A DNA stretch of 64,000 nucleotides from Isoperla grammatica (GCA_945910005.1 OX246741.1:13654890-13718889); one strand, 5' to 3'; counted from the stretch's first letter, positions 11,588 through 23,689 are shown. Notes: generated by a model not told the origin, from the letters alone. Numbers and translations: made by a program.

Positions 11588-11614
11588 GCGGGGGCGGGGG
11601 CGGGGGCGGGGGCG
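11588..11614 (+). promoter_or_regulatory. G-quadruplex-type run (GGGGGC)n
   Basis: At least four runs of five G separated by single C. One-base loops and five-tetrad potential make this a very strong predicted G-quadruplex on the plus strand, with an i-motif on the minus. It lies in AT-rich surroundings with no gene nearby. Confidence 0.8.
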
Positions 11615-11832
11615 AAGAAAAGTCTCAACCCAAAGAAAACGTACGCATAGCAAATGGCAAACATAAAAAAAAGATGTAAACGGTGGTCGCTAAAAATTGA
11701 CACAGTGAGAGCATTGATTGAAAAACACTTCCAAGATGTCGCTAAATGTGCTTCATGACAAACAAGTCAATTAGAGATCCAGCTCTAGTATGGAAGCGAA
11801 CAGGATATAATACGATGACACATGTAAAAGTA

Positions 11833-12058
11833 AAGGTCCGCGCACACTTATCCGTGGAGATTCCAATGCGACCCCGCACACTTATCCGTCACGAAGCGCG
11901 GAGAACGGAAGGAAATCTTTCCTATCGTATATTAAATACACGTATTTCAATGCGACCCCGCACACTTATCGGAAACGAAGGAAGGGATCGACAGCCGTTG
12001 CATATATTCCGGCTGCAGCTTAACCGGTCTTCGCGACGAGTGTATGTGCGCGGACCTT
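11833..12058. mobile_element. TIR element with internal CACACTTATC repeats
   Basis: The left end AAGGTCCGCGCACA is matched by the inverted right end TGTGCGCGGACCTT. Internally CGCACACTTATC occurs three times (11841, 11874, 11960). AATGCGACCCCGCACACTT is duplicated. There is no transposase. Flanks are consistent with a TA or 3-bp target duplication but not decisive. Confidence 0.6.
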
Positions 12059-12347
12059 ACGTTGGAAACGGAGTTCAATTTTATTTCAACTCAATCTACA
12101 TACTGTCTCTCGAAGCAGGTCGAGTGAAGCAATCGAACGTACGTACGGTACGCCACTGTATTCCCCATCAGCTATAACAAAGGAGTCGTTCGCAAAGCAC
12201 ACAGAACAACGTCAATCAAACTTTGCTAATGAGAACGTCAATGGAACTGGCTCTCGCTCATTACGGGACGAGTTGAGCTTTGTTTCAATCTAATTAATAA
12301 CCATCGGCGCATCCCTAATTAGTGGAGCCTCGGTTCATTCCTCTTTC

Positions 12348-12373
12348 AATACAATACAATACAATACAATACA
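12348..12373 (+). repeat. (AATAC)n microsatellite
   Basis: About five copies of AATAC. Confidence 0.95.
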
Positions 12374-12746
12374 CAAAGCTTTTATACTTTACATACACTC
12401 GGATCGACGCGTTCTGTTTGCATTGTCAAATGAATAAAGTACAGAAAAAGGTCATCCAACGCGTTTTATATTCGCTGTCACCGGAGAAATCTCTTGGCGT
12501 TTAACGACGTACTCGACAGCAAGGTCATACGACGGCGGCCGAATCAGATCCATTGCTCATCGCTGGGGTCGTCATAAGGGAATACAAAATAAGGGGCAGA
12601 TTCAGGGTTAGTTTTTTTTTAATGCATGGGTGTTATTGTGTTTGGGCATTATTTTTTCTGAATTTTTCAGCCACCGTCACAGGCAATATTGCTACTTTAA
12701 CCCAGGGTATATTCAGTTACGACTTACGATGTGTATTTGTGTCTAT

Positions 12747-12924
12747 AAAGGCCTAACCACAATTTATGGCATCGTAATTGTAATCGGGATCGCAATTGTA
12801 GGAATATGATCTACCATTACGATCCGTTACGACGTTACGATTTTGTTGTGAACCAAACTAAACTCTTTCACGATTTCCGGATTACAATTACAATCACGAT
12901 GCCGTCAGTTGTGGTTGAGCCTTA
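12747..12924. mobile_element. MITE family AACCACAA, copy 1
   Basis: The left end GGCCTAACCACAA pairs with the right end TTGTGGTTGAGCC. Interior blocks TTACGACGTTACGATTTTGT and CGATTTCCGGATTACAATTA recur in the copy at 57065-57233. The family therefore has about 15-bp ends and a 170-180 bp length. Non-autonomous. The class cannot be fixed from the flanks. Confidence 0.7.
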
Positions 12925-13374
12925 ACGTGTGTGGGACAACATACAAAGTATCACAGAAATAAACACTTAAAATACATAATAATAAACTCATCCCTATATT
13001 AACGTTCTAGAGCAATGCCACTTTAGTTTGTATCACAATTATGCATACCCGAAGTAAATACCTAACAGTGTTGGAAACGTGTCCGTCTCACAGTAGCTGC
13101 CACAAATTAAATCATCTCTTCCGAGTAAAAAGGCTCTCTGTCAAAACTTCGCCGCCAATGTTGAATGTTGAATGAAAAACTCAAATCTCGTTTAATATAC
13201 ATACTAGAGAATATTCTTTCGCCGTATATTGTATATAATTCTATTTGTGCGCTAAAACAAAACAAAAAACAGAATAAACGTAAAGATAAAAGTCGTTCGC
13301 TCTTTATATAGCGACGAGAGAGTCTTTTAATTTTCGTTCCCGGCGACTCGTTGTATATACAGCCTATCTAAAAG
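12925..13374. other. Unassigned stretch
   Basis: Nothing recognised. Confidence 0.6.
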
Positions 13375-13393
13375 CCCCCCCCCCCCCCCCCCC
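13375..13393 (+). repeat. Poly-C run (19)
   Basis: Uninterrupted C tract. Confidence 0.95.
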
Positions 13394-13683
13394 TACTCGA
13401 CTTCGTTACAACTCATATAAAACAAAACGATTTTCCAGTAACTTGGAGCGAAGTTTACACTAGACACTTAGCGCTCGAAACGTAAGCATGTTATAGAAGT
13501 TGGAGAGCTCGTATATAGATGCGCCTCATAACTTGGGGTTGGGGTAAAGTGTCTTTGTCTCTATAAACGATGTTTTGGAGTGCTTTGAAACAGTTTCTGA
13601 TGCGGTGTAGGTCAAGTCAAGTCACGGCTACCACCCACACATTGAATCAAACCGTTTCATTATCAACAAGCTATTGTTCTTTA

Positions 13684-13860
13684 CCGATAGAGGTGGCTCT
13701 GCGGTAAGACGTGAGACTCTAATTCGGGAGGTCGCCGGTTCGATTCCGGCCACCGGCAGTGCTGACTGAAGGTATTTTCCAGAGGTTTTCCTCAGTCGTA
13801 CAGGCGAATGTTGTAACTGAGTCATACCATCAGTCCTCGGACTTTCCTTCCCAACTATCC
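13684..13860 (+). mobile_element. tRNA-derived SINE
   Basis: An A-box-like TGGCTCTGCGGTAAGACG (13694) is followed by a canonical B box GGTTCGATTCC (13738). A perfect 5-bp T stem GCCGG/CCGGC closes a TTCGATT loop. The antisense reading gives the GIEPATSRI-type peptide that recurs as a false protein in databases from such SINEs. Downstream body 13760-13850 (AGGTATTTTCCAGAGG, CAGTCGTACAGGCGAATG) looks like a SINE central domain, whose family I cannot name. The tRNA-like part lacks a clean acceptor stem, so it is not a functional tRNA gene. Confidence 0.65.
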
Positions 13861-13873
13861 AAACACCTTAATA

Positions 13874-13970
13874 TAATATACCTAGTTTGTAGTATACCTG
13901 AAGAGGGGCACATCAGGTAAAACCCTAATATACCTAGTTAGTCACCTGAAGAGGGGCACATCAGGTAAAG
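13874..13970. repeat. Direct repeat with internal palindrome, two copies
   Basis: TAATATACCTAGTT followed by ACCTGAAGAGGGGCACATCA occurs twice, about 53 bp apart. Each copy carries the inverted pair ACCTGA and TCAGGT around AAGAGGGGCACA. It may be the SINE tail. Confidence 0.8.
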
Positions 13971-13984
13971 CTGGTGTGCACCCT

Positions 13985-14841
13985 ATAACGGGTATTCATA
14001 CGAAAAATTATTAATTATTATTGTTCTTTTGTTGTTTACGATTGCCGAGTTGATGTATATGAAACTATTCTGCGTTATATCGACGTGTTGATCTGAGAGT
14101 AAACTCTGTTCATACTTCATACCGGCTCGCTTGCTATGCCAGTAAGCGTTACAGCTTCTGTATATTGTCTCTGGCGAAAGACAGTTACCGGAATTGATCG
14201 AGTGACTGATATTGGTACGCAAACACTATAATCAAGGCGAGATAGATTGTACAATGAAATGTGTGTTGTTAAGTCATTTCGATTATCACCGAGATGACTT
14301 TATAGGATGCACGGACGCATTACCAACGCACATACATGCGTTGTAAAACATATCTACCCAATTGAACTCTTAGTACAGTATTGTTGAGATGCAAGTACCC
14401 AATAATTGCTTTTAAAGTAGTTTGCAGTCAGTTAAACAATGCTAATTTTGGTTACAAACTTTTGTAATTAACGTTGTATCATAACACATCCCATTATAAA
14501 CATCTTACCAAATTGCAGGTTTGAGAAATACGTGGAATACATGTAAAATATTAAAAAATCATTACGGTAGATAGATTTCTAAATTACAACTTTAATATGG
14601 TTACATTTCAACTCTCAGCCTGCCGTTTCGTATATTGTTCTATTCGCACAAATGACAAGAGAAGCTATTGCGCAAAGCAAACTTTCACGGGTAAATATTG
14701 ATGCGCGTACCACCTCTCTGCCTCACCCGCTGACAATGTCAGCACCACAGTCACGCTGACTTCTGTCTCATACAACAAGTGACCTACAATGACAAGCAAC
14801 ATGTTTTTGTGTTGTAATTCGAACGAAATTAAGAGGGGATG
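13985..14841. other. Unassigned stretch
   Basis: No supported feature. Confidence 0.6.
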
Positions 14842-15005
14842 TGAGTCTCAACAGTTAAAATAGCGCAAAATCAAAGGTTACTAAGTAACCAACAATAACT
14901 TTCATAAGAGCTAAAATCTGGATTAACAAAATTTCAATTATTGCAATCATTACGGCTGTCGTTTTGAAAATCAATTAATTAATCATTATTTCTTTAATTG
15001 GCTTT
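14842..15005. repeat. Dispersed repeat family A, copy 2
   Basis: Matches 10043-10215 in order and orientation: GAGTCTCAAC, AAAATAGCGCAAAAT, GTAACCAACA, ATTGCAATCATTACGG, TTTCTTTAATTGGCTT. Confidence 0.5.
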
Positions 15006-15446
15006 CAAAATGTATAATATGTTATACCACATTTTTTGTGTCCTATATTACCGGGATCTTTAGGTCAACCATTATCGTTATTATTCGAGTGCTTATTAAA
15101 TGTTTTTTTAGTAGGGTAGAAGTTTCATATATATACAGGCAAATTTATATCTAGACCGTTCTTCCTGAAAACCGCACATAAATCTTTACTCTATAATACT
15201 GAGAATTACACTTTTAATTCATAACGTTCGTGGGTTCAATTCACATTTAAAAAACATTTTACTCTTTCCATACTCACTGAACAAATTGCCGCGACGAAAT
15301 CTACTATAAATTACCATCCCTCGAGGCAAATGAAAACTAATGACACGAGGTCCGAATGGCGAATTACATACACAGTGTGCGGTCTGCACACGGCACACAC
15401 GGCTAATGAAGACAAACCAACAGCGAAACAGAGGGCGCCGCAAGAA
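15006..15446. other. Unassigned; weak B-box-like word
   Basis: GGGTTCAATTCAC near 15232 is a poor tRNA B-box match without a partner. Nothing else. Confidence 0.3.
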
Positions 15447-15504
15447 TGAAATAGGTGGACTGAATCTAAGAGTATTGAAATAGGTGGACTGAATCTAAGA
15501 GAGT
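15447..15504. repeat. Tandem duplication, 29-bp unit
   Basis: TGAAATAGGTGGACTGAATC plus nine bases, twice. Confidence 0.9.
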
Positions 15505-16419
15505 TTACAACCGGAAAGGTCCACGTTGTTTAGATGTTAAGACGAGATTGAAGCTTGATGGCAAAACAGTAACAATATGCACCGACAATGTCTGCCACAA
15601 TATCAGTTATTTAAACTGTTTTTTTTTCACTGTACCCAGATTTCCTTCTTTTTATCTTATTGGAAAGTTATTTTCAATAGGCCTACGAAAAGAAAATGTC
15701 TTCATTGCTGGAAACCGATCGAAATGAATCAGAATTAATAATCTACCTACATTCACTGAGGGTCAATCACATTAAAAAAGATCAATTCCGTAGTTGACAC
15801 GACCTGGGTCTTTCATCGGAACCTTTTAAAAGAACGTTATATCGCCATTAGCCTCACTAATATATTCATTCACATTAGTACGTGTGACCTCCGAGCCTTG
15901 ATTTAGTAGAATTAACCCATATTCCCTACAGGTCGCAACACAACTTATGAACGAATCGATATAAAAAGTTGTAGAGTGTATTTTTAACACCGCATGTTTC
16001 GTTTATCATGTACATACGTAAATGTGTGTAGTGTTCCTACACAATCAGTGATACTATCTTAAAGCTTAAAGCTATGGCGTGTCTCGAAATAGCCATGTGC
16101 ACGATAGTGGAGAAGTTACTAGTTATACCACGAAGTTATTAAAGCTTGGGATGAAAAACTGTCTACTTTAATACAACCGGGGCTATATTTCTATGGAGTG
16201 GAACAGAACTGTTACCAATTAGAACAGGGCGACGGGAATTCAATCGATTTTCAACGGATATTAACTCAATGAAATGCAACCGAAATGTGAATGAAACGCA
16301 AGACCCGATACCTAGTTAACTGGGGCGAACTTGAGCGACGACAAATCGATACTTTTAATTATGTAAAACTGTATTTTTCTCCGGAAGTAAAACATTTACA
16401 GTGCCAGCGACCTTTTTAA
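15505..16419. other. Unassigned stretch
   Basis: Nothing recognised. Confidence 0.6.
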
Positions 16420-16665
16420 AGTTTCAACAGACCACAACTTCTTCTGTCGTCAGATGGTTCAACAGACCTCAACTTGTCCTGTCGTCAGACGTTTCAACAG
16501 ACATCAACTTCTCCTGTCGTCAGAGACGTTTCAACACATCTCAACTTCTCCTGTCGTCAGACGTTTCAACGGACCCAACTTCTCCTGTCGTCAGACGTTT
16601 CAACGGACCCAACTTCTCGTCAAAGACGTTTACAGACCTCAACTTCTCCTGTCGTCAGATGGGTC
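16420..16665. repeat. Minisatellite, about 35-38 bp unit, seven copies
   Basis: Each unit contains GTTTCAACAGACC-like, CAACTTCTCC and TGTCGTCAG blocks. Unit lengths vary (about 31-38 bp), so all three plus-strand frames stay partly open with related peptides. This is a product of the repeat, not of coding. Confidence 0.88.
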
Positions 16666-17812
16666 ACGTTAACACGAGGACAAACCAAGTCCTGTCGTTT
16701 GGTATATGATATTTCCAAAACAATTGAGGCTAATCAAGACGATGCGACTCATCGAAGAATGATTTAATAATAACCTGTGTGCATTCAGGTTACAATGAGG
16801 GTGGGACAGTGTGGAGAGATAGTGAAGACTAATATAACGAGATTAATGAAGAGTACAGATAACAGGGTGCATCGACCGGTCTCTTTTCAGGCATCAGCTA
16901 TACCACCACAATCCAAAAATAAAGTAATCCCAACGAAAGTATTCTGATGCTTAGCCGAGTCCAAGGTGACAACTTATTTTTGTACTTCGCTAATTCCTAC
17001 CATGTTATATAAACAGGTCCATTGGGGATAATTTAAAACCTTCCGTTGGTTACCTGTAACGGTGGTTGTGCCCAAACCGCCTGTACACTCGACTAAGCCG
17101 AACGTACATTTACGTATGTGTGAAAGAACGCCAGGTATCTGTTGATTTTCTTTCAGTTGGCGCGGTTGAAAGGGGGCAGTATAGACAATGACCTGAGATC
17201 TGTATGCGAATACTTTCGTTGGGACTAGTATACCTTGGATCATCGACTGCCAAAGTGAGGATATACCTTCAACAATAGTAATTAACTGCGTTAATTTGAG
17301 TCCCATATTGCGGAGTGTCACTGAATTTCAACACTGATAAGTTATTACAATAGTTTCCTATAATCCTCACCACCACTCGGACGAGAATAATCCGTGAAGC
17401 CTCACTCACTCACGGCCCATCAGTCGACCAAGCCAAGCTGCATCCGTATCCGGACAATTTCCGTCACGGACAAAATAGCCTGTTGCACGCGAAACAAAGT
17501 GTTCACTAATTGGAAACCCAAGATAATTTCGTTGGGACAACCTTACACGTCACGGCCTACTATATATAAATCACGCGGATGAAACGCACCGCCATGTAAA
17601 TGAACCACTGACGTCACGTTGAGACGAGGGTTGGTTCGTGGAACGCGCGCGGCTTTGTTTCAATTTCCGTCAACTGTCCACGCGAATCAAGCCAAGTCGG
17701 AGGAGAATGCACGGACGCTATAATGATGTGACGGAGATAGTGTGGTCTGCTTGGTATAAACACAAGCGTAGCTGATATATGGTTGTGCGACCTTATACAG
17801 GGAAGCGCGCGG
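16666..17812. other. Unassigned stretch
   Basis: A 115-codon minus-strand frame (16974-17321) has no recognisable domain. TGACGTCA at 17609. No repeats seen. Confidence 0.5.
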
Positions 17813-18533
17813 ACGAGAGCATGCCTTCACGACAGCTGACAACCATACATGCTCCCGTTCATATTTCTCATGAGCTATACCAATCGAAACAGCACGCTCG
17901 TTTTAACCCTTGAAAATGGCTGACAAGCACGCGCACGAGAGCATGCCTTCACGACAGCTGACAACCATACATGCTCTCGTTCATATTTCTCATGAGCTAT
18001 ACCAATCGAAACAGCACGCTCGTTTTAACCCTTGAAAATGGCTGACAAGCACGCGCACGAGAGCATGCCTTCACGACAGCTGACAACCATACATGCTCTC
18101 GTTCATATTTCTCATGAGCTATACCAATCGAAACAGCACGCTCGTTTTAACCCTTGAAAATGGCTGACAAGCACGCGCACGAGAGCATGCCTTCACGACA
18201 GCTGACAACCATACATGCTCTCGTTCATATTTCTCATGAGCTATACCAATCGAAACAGCACGCTCGTTTTAACCCTTGAAAATGGCTGACAAGCACGCGC
18301 ACGAGAGCATGCCTTCACGACAGCTGACAACCATACATGCTCTCGTTCATATTTCTCATGAGCTATACCAATCGAAACAGCACGCTCGTTTTAACCCTTG
18401 AAAATGGCTGACAAGCACGCGCACGAGAGCATGCCTTCACGACAGCTGACAACCATACATGCTCTCGTTCATATTTCTTACGAGCTACCAATCGGAACAG
18501 CACACTCGTCGTAACCCTAGAAAATGGCTGACT
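17813..18533. repeat. Minisatellite, 122-bp unit, six copies
   Basis: Unit starts (at GAGAGC) fall at 17815, 17937, 18059, 18181, 18303 and 18425, exactly 122 bp apart. Copies 2-5 are virtually identical; the first and last are diverged at their outer ends. Each unit contains the inverted pair ACGAGAGCATG and CATGCTCTCGT, able to form an 11-bp stem. Confidence 0.97.
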
Positions 18534-19204
18534 TTAAGCATTCAGAATTAGCTATACTAGCTTGCCTATCACAACTACTCATCTAGAACTGAAAGAAGTA
18601 GCCCTCGACAAGCATCGTGGCACCTGATTGCCCGACTGTAAAGAGCTGCGGATAGTTACTGCCTCATACCCTCTATAATTGAACCTGCGCACTCTTAGCG
18701 GAGATTAAGGGATCTATCCATCACAGTGGGGGCAGTTACTATTAAAGTTCAAAGTTTTATTTCTTTTTTACAATTGTGTACATGTACACGGTGGTAAAAG
18801 CTACAATTAAGGTATTTAATTTGTCGTATTATGATTCTTAAGTAGGATTCTAAAAAAATGAACACCTTCTGCACAAACAGTCAATGCTGTGGGTTTAAAC
18901 TCTAGATCCATTTAAAATGTATCGTTAAAACTAGATAGCAAACAGATACAATATTTCGATAAATAACTACGCATTGTCTTGCCCTCAAGGGAGAGTACAC
19001 AAGTAACTGTTATACGTGTCCCTTCCGTGTCCTAGAGTGATAATCCTCACACGCAACCCCGGACAACGCGTGTCTTATCTCCTTCAAGTTACTCATCCAT
19101 TTCATAATGTTTCATCATTCTCGTCGCTGTATTCTTTCACATCCATCAGACCCCCATCGTAACATCGTAACATCGCTCACAGCCCCCTCTGTACAACCAA
19201 CTTC
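18534..19204. other. Unassigned stretch
   Basis: No feature recognised. Confidence 0.6.
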
Positions 19205-20040
19205 CTCGCCACACGACGTGGGTGATCGGTTGCTGCTCAAACACGGTGTCGGCCATTCGTCTACATTATACTCGTCATAGCAACACACATACACACTCGC
19301 CACACGACGTGGGTGATCGGTTGCTGCAACACGGTGTCGGTCATTCGTCTACATTATACTCGTCATAGCAACACACATACACACTCGCCACACGACGTGG
19401 GTGATCGGTTGCTGCAACACGGTGTCGGTCATTCGTCTACATTATACTCGTCATAGCAACACACATACACACTCGCCACACGACGTGGGTGATCGGTTGC
19501 TGCAACACGGTGTCGGCCATTCGTCTACATTATACTCGTCATAGCAACACACATACACACTCGCCACACGACGTGGGTGATCGGTTGCTGCAACACGGTG
19601 TCGGCCATTCGTCTACATTATACTCGTCATAGCAACACACATACACACTCGCCACACGACGTGGGTGATCGGTTGCTGCAACACGGTGTCGGCCATTCGT
19701 CTACATTATACTCGTCATAGCAACACACATACACACTCGCCACACGACGTGGGTGATCGGTTGCTGCAACACGGTGTCGGTCATTCGTCTACATTATACT
19801 CGTCATAGCAACACACATACACACTCGCCACACGACGTGGGTGATCGGTTGCTGCAACACAATGGGTTGCTGCAACACGGTGTCGGTCATTCGTCTACAT
19901 TATACTCGTCATAGCAACACACATACACACTCGCCACACGACGTGGGTGATCGGTTGCTGCAACACAATGGGTTGCTGCAACACGGTGTCGGCCATTCGT
20001 CTACATTATACTCGTCATAGCAACACACATAAACACTCGC
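19205..20040. repeat. Minisatellite, 88-bp unit with 106-bp variants
   Basis: CTCGCCACACGACGTGGGTG recurs at 19205, 19296, 19384, 19472, 19560, 19648, 19736, 19824 and 19930. Spacing is 91 bp, then 88 bp six times, then 106 bp. The last two units carry an extra 18 bp, in which AATGGGTTGCTGCAACAC duplicates local sequence. A partial unit ends the array. Confidence 0.97.
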
Positions 20041-20548
20041 CGTCATAAGTAAATCAAGGATCGGTCGGACAGAACATGTATTTACTCTTAACAACTCTCT
20101 CGTGCACTCACTCTGGTATTGTTTGTTGCTAAATATGATTTACGAATAAATAATATGCAAAATACGTTGATGAGAAATAATGATCAGTAACCGTATTGGA
20201 TAAAAAAAAAATAGCGTGAAGAGTTGTTCGAGTAAATACGTGTTCTCACCTTCGATTGGTTTACTAATGTCGCATACTGAACAATCCAAAATGAGATGAT
20301 GACATTAGAAAGACGATCTTCAACTGCACCAATCTATATGTCCTGTTGCCACTAAGAGCATGAGTATATTCATAAATATTCGATGGTAATAAAGCTATTG
20401 TTTGTTTTTCTATCCGACATTTATGTACAGTCACCATCCCTGATAGAGGTTATAAGTCAAGTCACACCGCAAACAACTCCTAACTCAACACACGATCTCC
20501 TGTCATTCATAATCGCACGCACGTTCTTGCAAAACCATTTCAATCAAA
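20041..20548. other. Unassigned stretch
   Basis: Nothing recognised. Confidence 0.6.
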
Positions 20549-20709
20549 CAGTCAGTCAGTCAGTCAGTCAGTCAGTCAGTCAGTCAGTCAGTCAGTCAGT
20601 CAGTCAGTCAGTCAGTCAGTCAGTCAGTCAGTCAGTCAGTCAGTCAGTCAGTCAGTCAGTCAGTCAGTCAGTCAGTCAGTCAGTCAGTCAGTCGGTCAGT
20701 CAGTCAGTC
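20549..20709 (+). repeat. (CAGT)n microsatellite
   Basis: About 40 copies of CAGT with one CGGT interruption near 20692. The period-4 array encodes poly(SVSQ) in an open frame, which is incidental. Confidence 0.98.
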
Positions 20710-21271
20710 TAAGTTCTCTGCGATCGATTATATATATGCATGTGTCTTTCTTCAACTCATCCAACGTTCATCACCAGGTAATTCCCATACGTTCACAAAC
20801 TATCCAATCTCTATATACGTACTTCATTGACAAAATCCAGACAAAACCTATAGATATTCCGCTATATACTCACCAAAACCACTCACTCTAAAACCCGTAA
20901 TTAAAGCGCCGCACACGGCAGATCCATCAACTAACACTGAATCGCAAGAGCGAATCTATATCGATGTATAGCACACATATTACGAACCGTCCCATATAAC
21001 GCCAACTCGAGCGCGCCATCGATTCTCTTGTCTTGATGACGGAATCCAACCCCTATAGGTCAACCCAACCCACTGCAGGAATGACGTATACAAGAAAAAC
21101 TACTCTCTAATCAACATGCAATGTTACAATTACCGCGCCGAGTTGCTCGTTCGTATTTCAAGGATTACTCGACCGAAACCTTGTCCAATGTCAGATTGTG
21201 GATGACAGGATATCTCTACGTCACAAACCGCACCAAATTTTAATTTATATATTATATCACAAGAATGGGAT
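20710..21271. other. Unassigned stretch
   Basis: Nothing recognised. Confidence 0.6.
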
Positions 21272-21495
21272 TCGAAATCGAAAATCTGAGTCAACAGCGC
21301 CCTGTGGTTTAGTAAGCTCTACATACTGAATCTCGAAGTTGTGTCTTACATTATAATCAGTATGTTTTGTATATATAATTAATTTTATTACTAATAATCG
21401 AATTAATAAACAAAATAACTACGCTAATGGTAGTAATTCATTCAGTCTGTAGGGCTTACCAAAACAGTGCGCTGTTGATTTAGATTTTCGATTTC
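21272..21495. repeat. Inverted-repeat pair, arms about 55-60 bp
   Basis: 21272-21331 on the plus strand (GAAATCGAAAATCTGAGTCA onward) matches the minus strand of 21441-21495 (GAAATCGAAAATCTAAATCA onward), about 80% identical, with a 110-bp spacer. A diverged relative occurs at 51123-51190 and, inverted, at 51310-51345. The shared end is CTACAGACTGAATGA. Probably a DNA-transposon relic. Confidence 0.6.
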
Positions 21496-21645
21496 TTGTT
21501 GCAATCTTGAGATATAATTTAAATAATGTCGAGACTTGTCTGCGGTTTTTGACGTAGGTTTTTGACCCTTCGCTCTTAAGGATGGTTCTTCAGACAGCGC
21601 GCGTAGTGGCCGTGCCCGAGCGGCGTCCAACCAAAAGACTATATG
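21459..21645 (-). CDS. Exon-like open frame ending at a splice-donor-like site
   Basis: On the minus strand the frame is open from about 21645 and reaches a GTAAGC donor-like sequence at about 21460. The last residues, SRHYLNYISRLQQEIENLNQ then QRTVL, look like a short coiled coil with hydrophilic flanks. There is no in-frame ATG and no clear acceptor. The 3' 55 bp lies in an inverted-repeat family with a non-coding copy next door, which argues for a repeat-derived coincidence. An overlapping plus-strand frame starts at ATG 21582. Unrecognised. Confidence 0.2.
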
Positions 21646-21824
21646 ACTTCATTCCTCTTGGACATTCCTCTTGGAATGATCCCGTGGAGACGACGACCCC
21701 TCTAATAGAACTTCTCAAGTCTATAACGGAGAGACTTGGCGAGATAGGAGAGAGAGAACACGTCACTATTTTCTGTCTCGGCCAATTAAAAGTACGGGAC
21801 GATAGAGACACGAAAAGGTTATCT

Positions 21825-21842
21825 CCCCCCCCCCGCCCCCCC
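21825..21842 (+). repeat. Poly-C run with one G
   Basis: Ten C, G, seven C. Confidence 0.95.
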
Positions 21843-23689
21843 TTTGTTCTCGAGCTGGTGCAGTCTACATTAATTACTCGTTCGCGGTTGAATAAGCTAG
21901 TCACGCATTTAAAGAGGTTTAATTTAAATAAGACTGCGTGATAATTTAAAAAGTATAGGCATACACCCAATTTTACTATATCAATAAAAAAAAAACGATA
22001 GAAACATACATTTTTAGATGCACACGCAATAATTGCAGTTTCTCAGAAAGAAACTTACATAAACTGTGACAATATTTAAGAAAAGAACGATAAAAGCTCT
22101 ATATCCTGGCATCAATACCGGATAAGGTCATTAAATAGTAGTATCTATGATTAAAGACACAGAAGATAGACAGTGAAGATGCGTTTTCCAGTATAGTCTT
22201 TTACGTTGCTGAGGTAACGACGTAAAGTCGGCTACGGTTCGAACCAAAAGCAATTTGATAACTTCTCTTCTTTCCCCTGGGTCATTAGTATAAAATTGAA
22301 TATGCGGGTTCTTATTCCACGCGGAGGACTTTTATAATATTTCCTGTCATTTACGAGGAACATTATCAACAAGAAAGAACCGATGCATTTAAAACTTGTA
22401 CCTACGCATGAAGAACATCATCTCAGATCTTTCTACTCAAAGTTATAAGTTTAGACCGAGCCATATAGTCGAAACTTGCACGCAAAACCATGGTTGAGAC
22501 GAATACCTCAAATTGTTTCCTTTGAAAAATCGTTATCTTCGAAAGCTTTGGCTGTCCGAAATTGTCTTTTTGCCACCGTAACTGCGGCAAAATGCCGGTG
22601 AAACAATACAATTCGGAAAGTAAAAAAAAGTTATTGGAGGAAAAGCATTTCTCAACGAGCGCTTAGAGACTGCAGGAACGCACCCTGACGAATCATACCA
22701 TCGCATCAGCATTTAGTATAAACGTAACACTTGTAGTGAAGATAATTGTGTTTGTTGACGCAAAGTGGATGCACATCTAATAAGAATGTTGCGTGTTTTA
22801 CAGGTCTACTTATTTTATATTACTTAATATCAACATGCGTAGGTAGTGAGAAGGGTATAATGACGCAATATAAGAGAAAACATACCCATATTCACTTAAA
22901 ACATCAATTTATTGCTTTTAGTGATCATTAATTTGCGTTGAGATACCGATCAAGACATAACAATGGACCTGGTCCTCCCCACTGAATCAATCATACAAGC
23001 AACGACTATAGCAAACAAATTATACTTGGTGATAAAAACCCTATTGGCTAAGATAAAAAGCAAAATACGGCAGTCCTTTATTTTCAATGTTCTTTTACAA
23101 ATATCTCTATCTATAAGTTAATGTCAGGAACACGATTATATATTTTCTAAAACTAAATCGTTGTTTATATTTGTTACAAAGTTCCAAATTTTGTATTTCC
23201 CGTAGAAACAAAATAGTACAATAAATCACCATGAAGTAAAAAACAACCTGTTTATGAATGACCGTACTAGAACATATCTGCTTTAAAAACTTCATATTCA
23301 TTAATCCCAGTATCTTGACAAAATCCATTTCAAATTCATTAATTAATGGATTTCTAGTAAAGTAACTTAATATCTTGTATTGCATTGAAAATGAATTATT
23401 TGAAACTAAATTCCATTTGAATATGCTATGAATATGAATTTGAGAAGTAATCATTAAAAACTTGTAAATGGGTGAATTTGAATGTGACTTTGCTATGATG
23501 TCACTTCACTATGTCATTGTGCCCTGTTTTTCCCGCCATAATTACGTGTGGAATTCCCAGACAACTTTAATGAATGAAAATGTTTTCTAAACTATGATAT
23601 TCAAATATTTTTGTAATCAAAACAGTCTCTAGTCCCTAATTATATCTAAATCTATGCGTGTTCCCCAATGAAGATATATAGTTCACCTA
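21843..23689. other. Unassigned AT-rich stretch
   Basis: Only a palindromic B-box-like GGTTCGAACC at 22236 is noted, without an A box. The rest shows nothing. Confidence 0.5.

Noticed and set aside
13684..13760. Functional tRNA gene
   Set aside because: The T arm and B box are good, but there is no paired acceptor stem and a SINE-like body follows.
16401..16767. Three overlapping frames with related peptides
   Set aside because: Produced by a minisatellite whose unit lengths are not multiples of three.
17813..18533. CRISPR-like array
   Set aside because: Whole 122-bp units are identical. There are no unique spacers.
20383..20712. 109-codon frame ending in poly(SVSQ)
   Set aside because: The repeat part is the (CAGT)n array and the rest has no recognisable feature.
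23107..23454. 115-codon minus-strand frame
   Set aside because: AT-rich, low-complexity composition with no motif or splice context.
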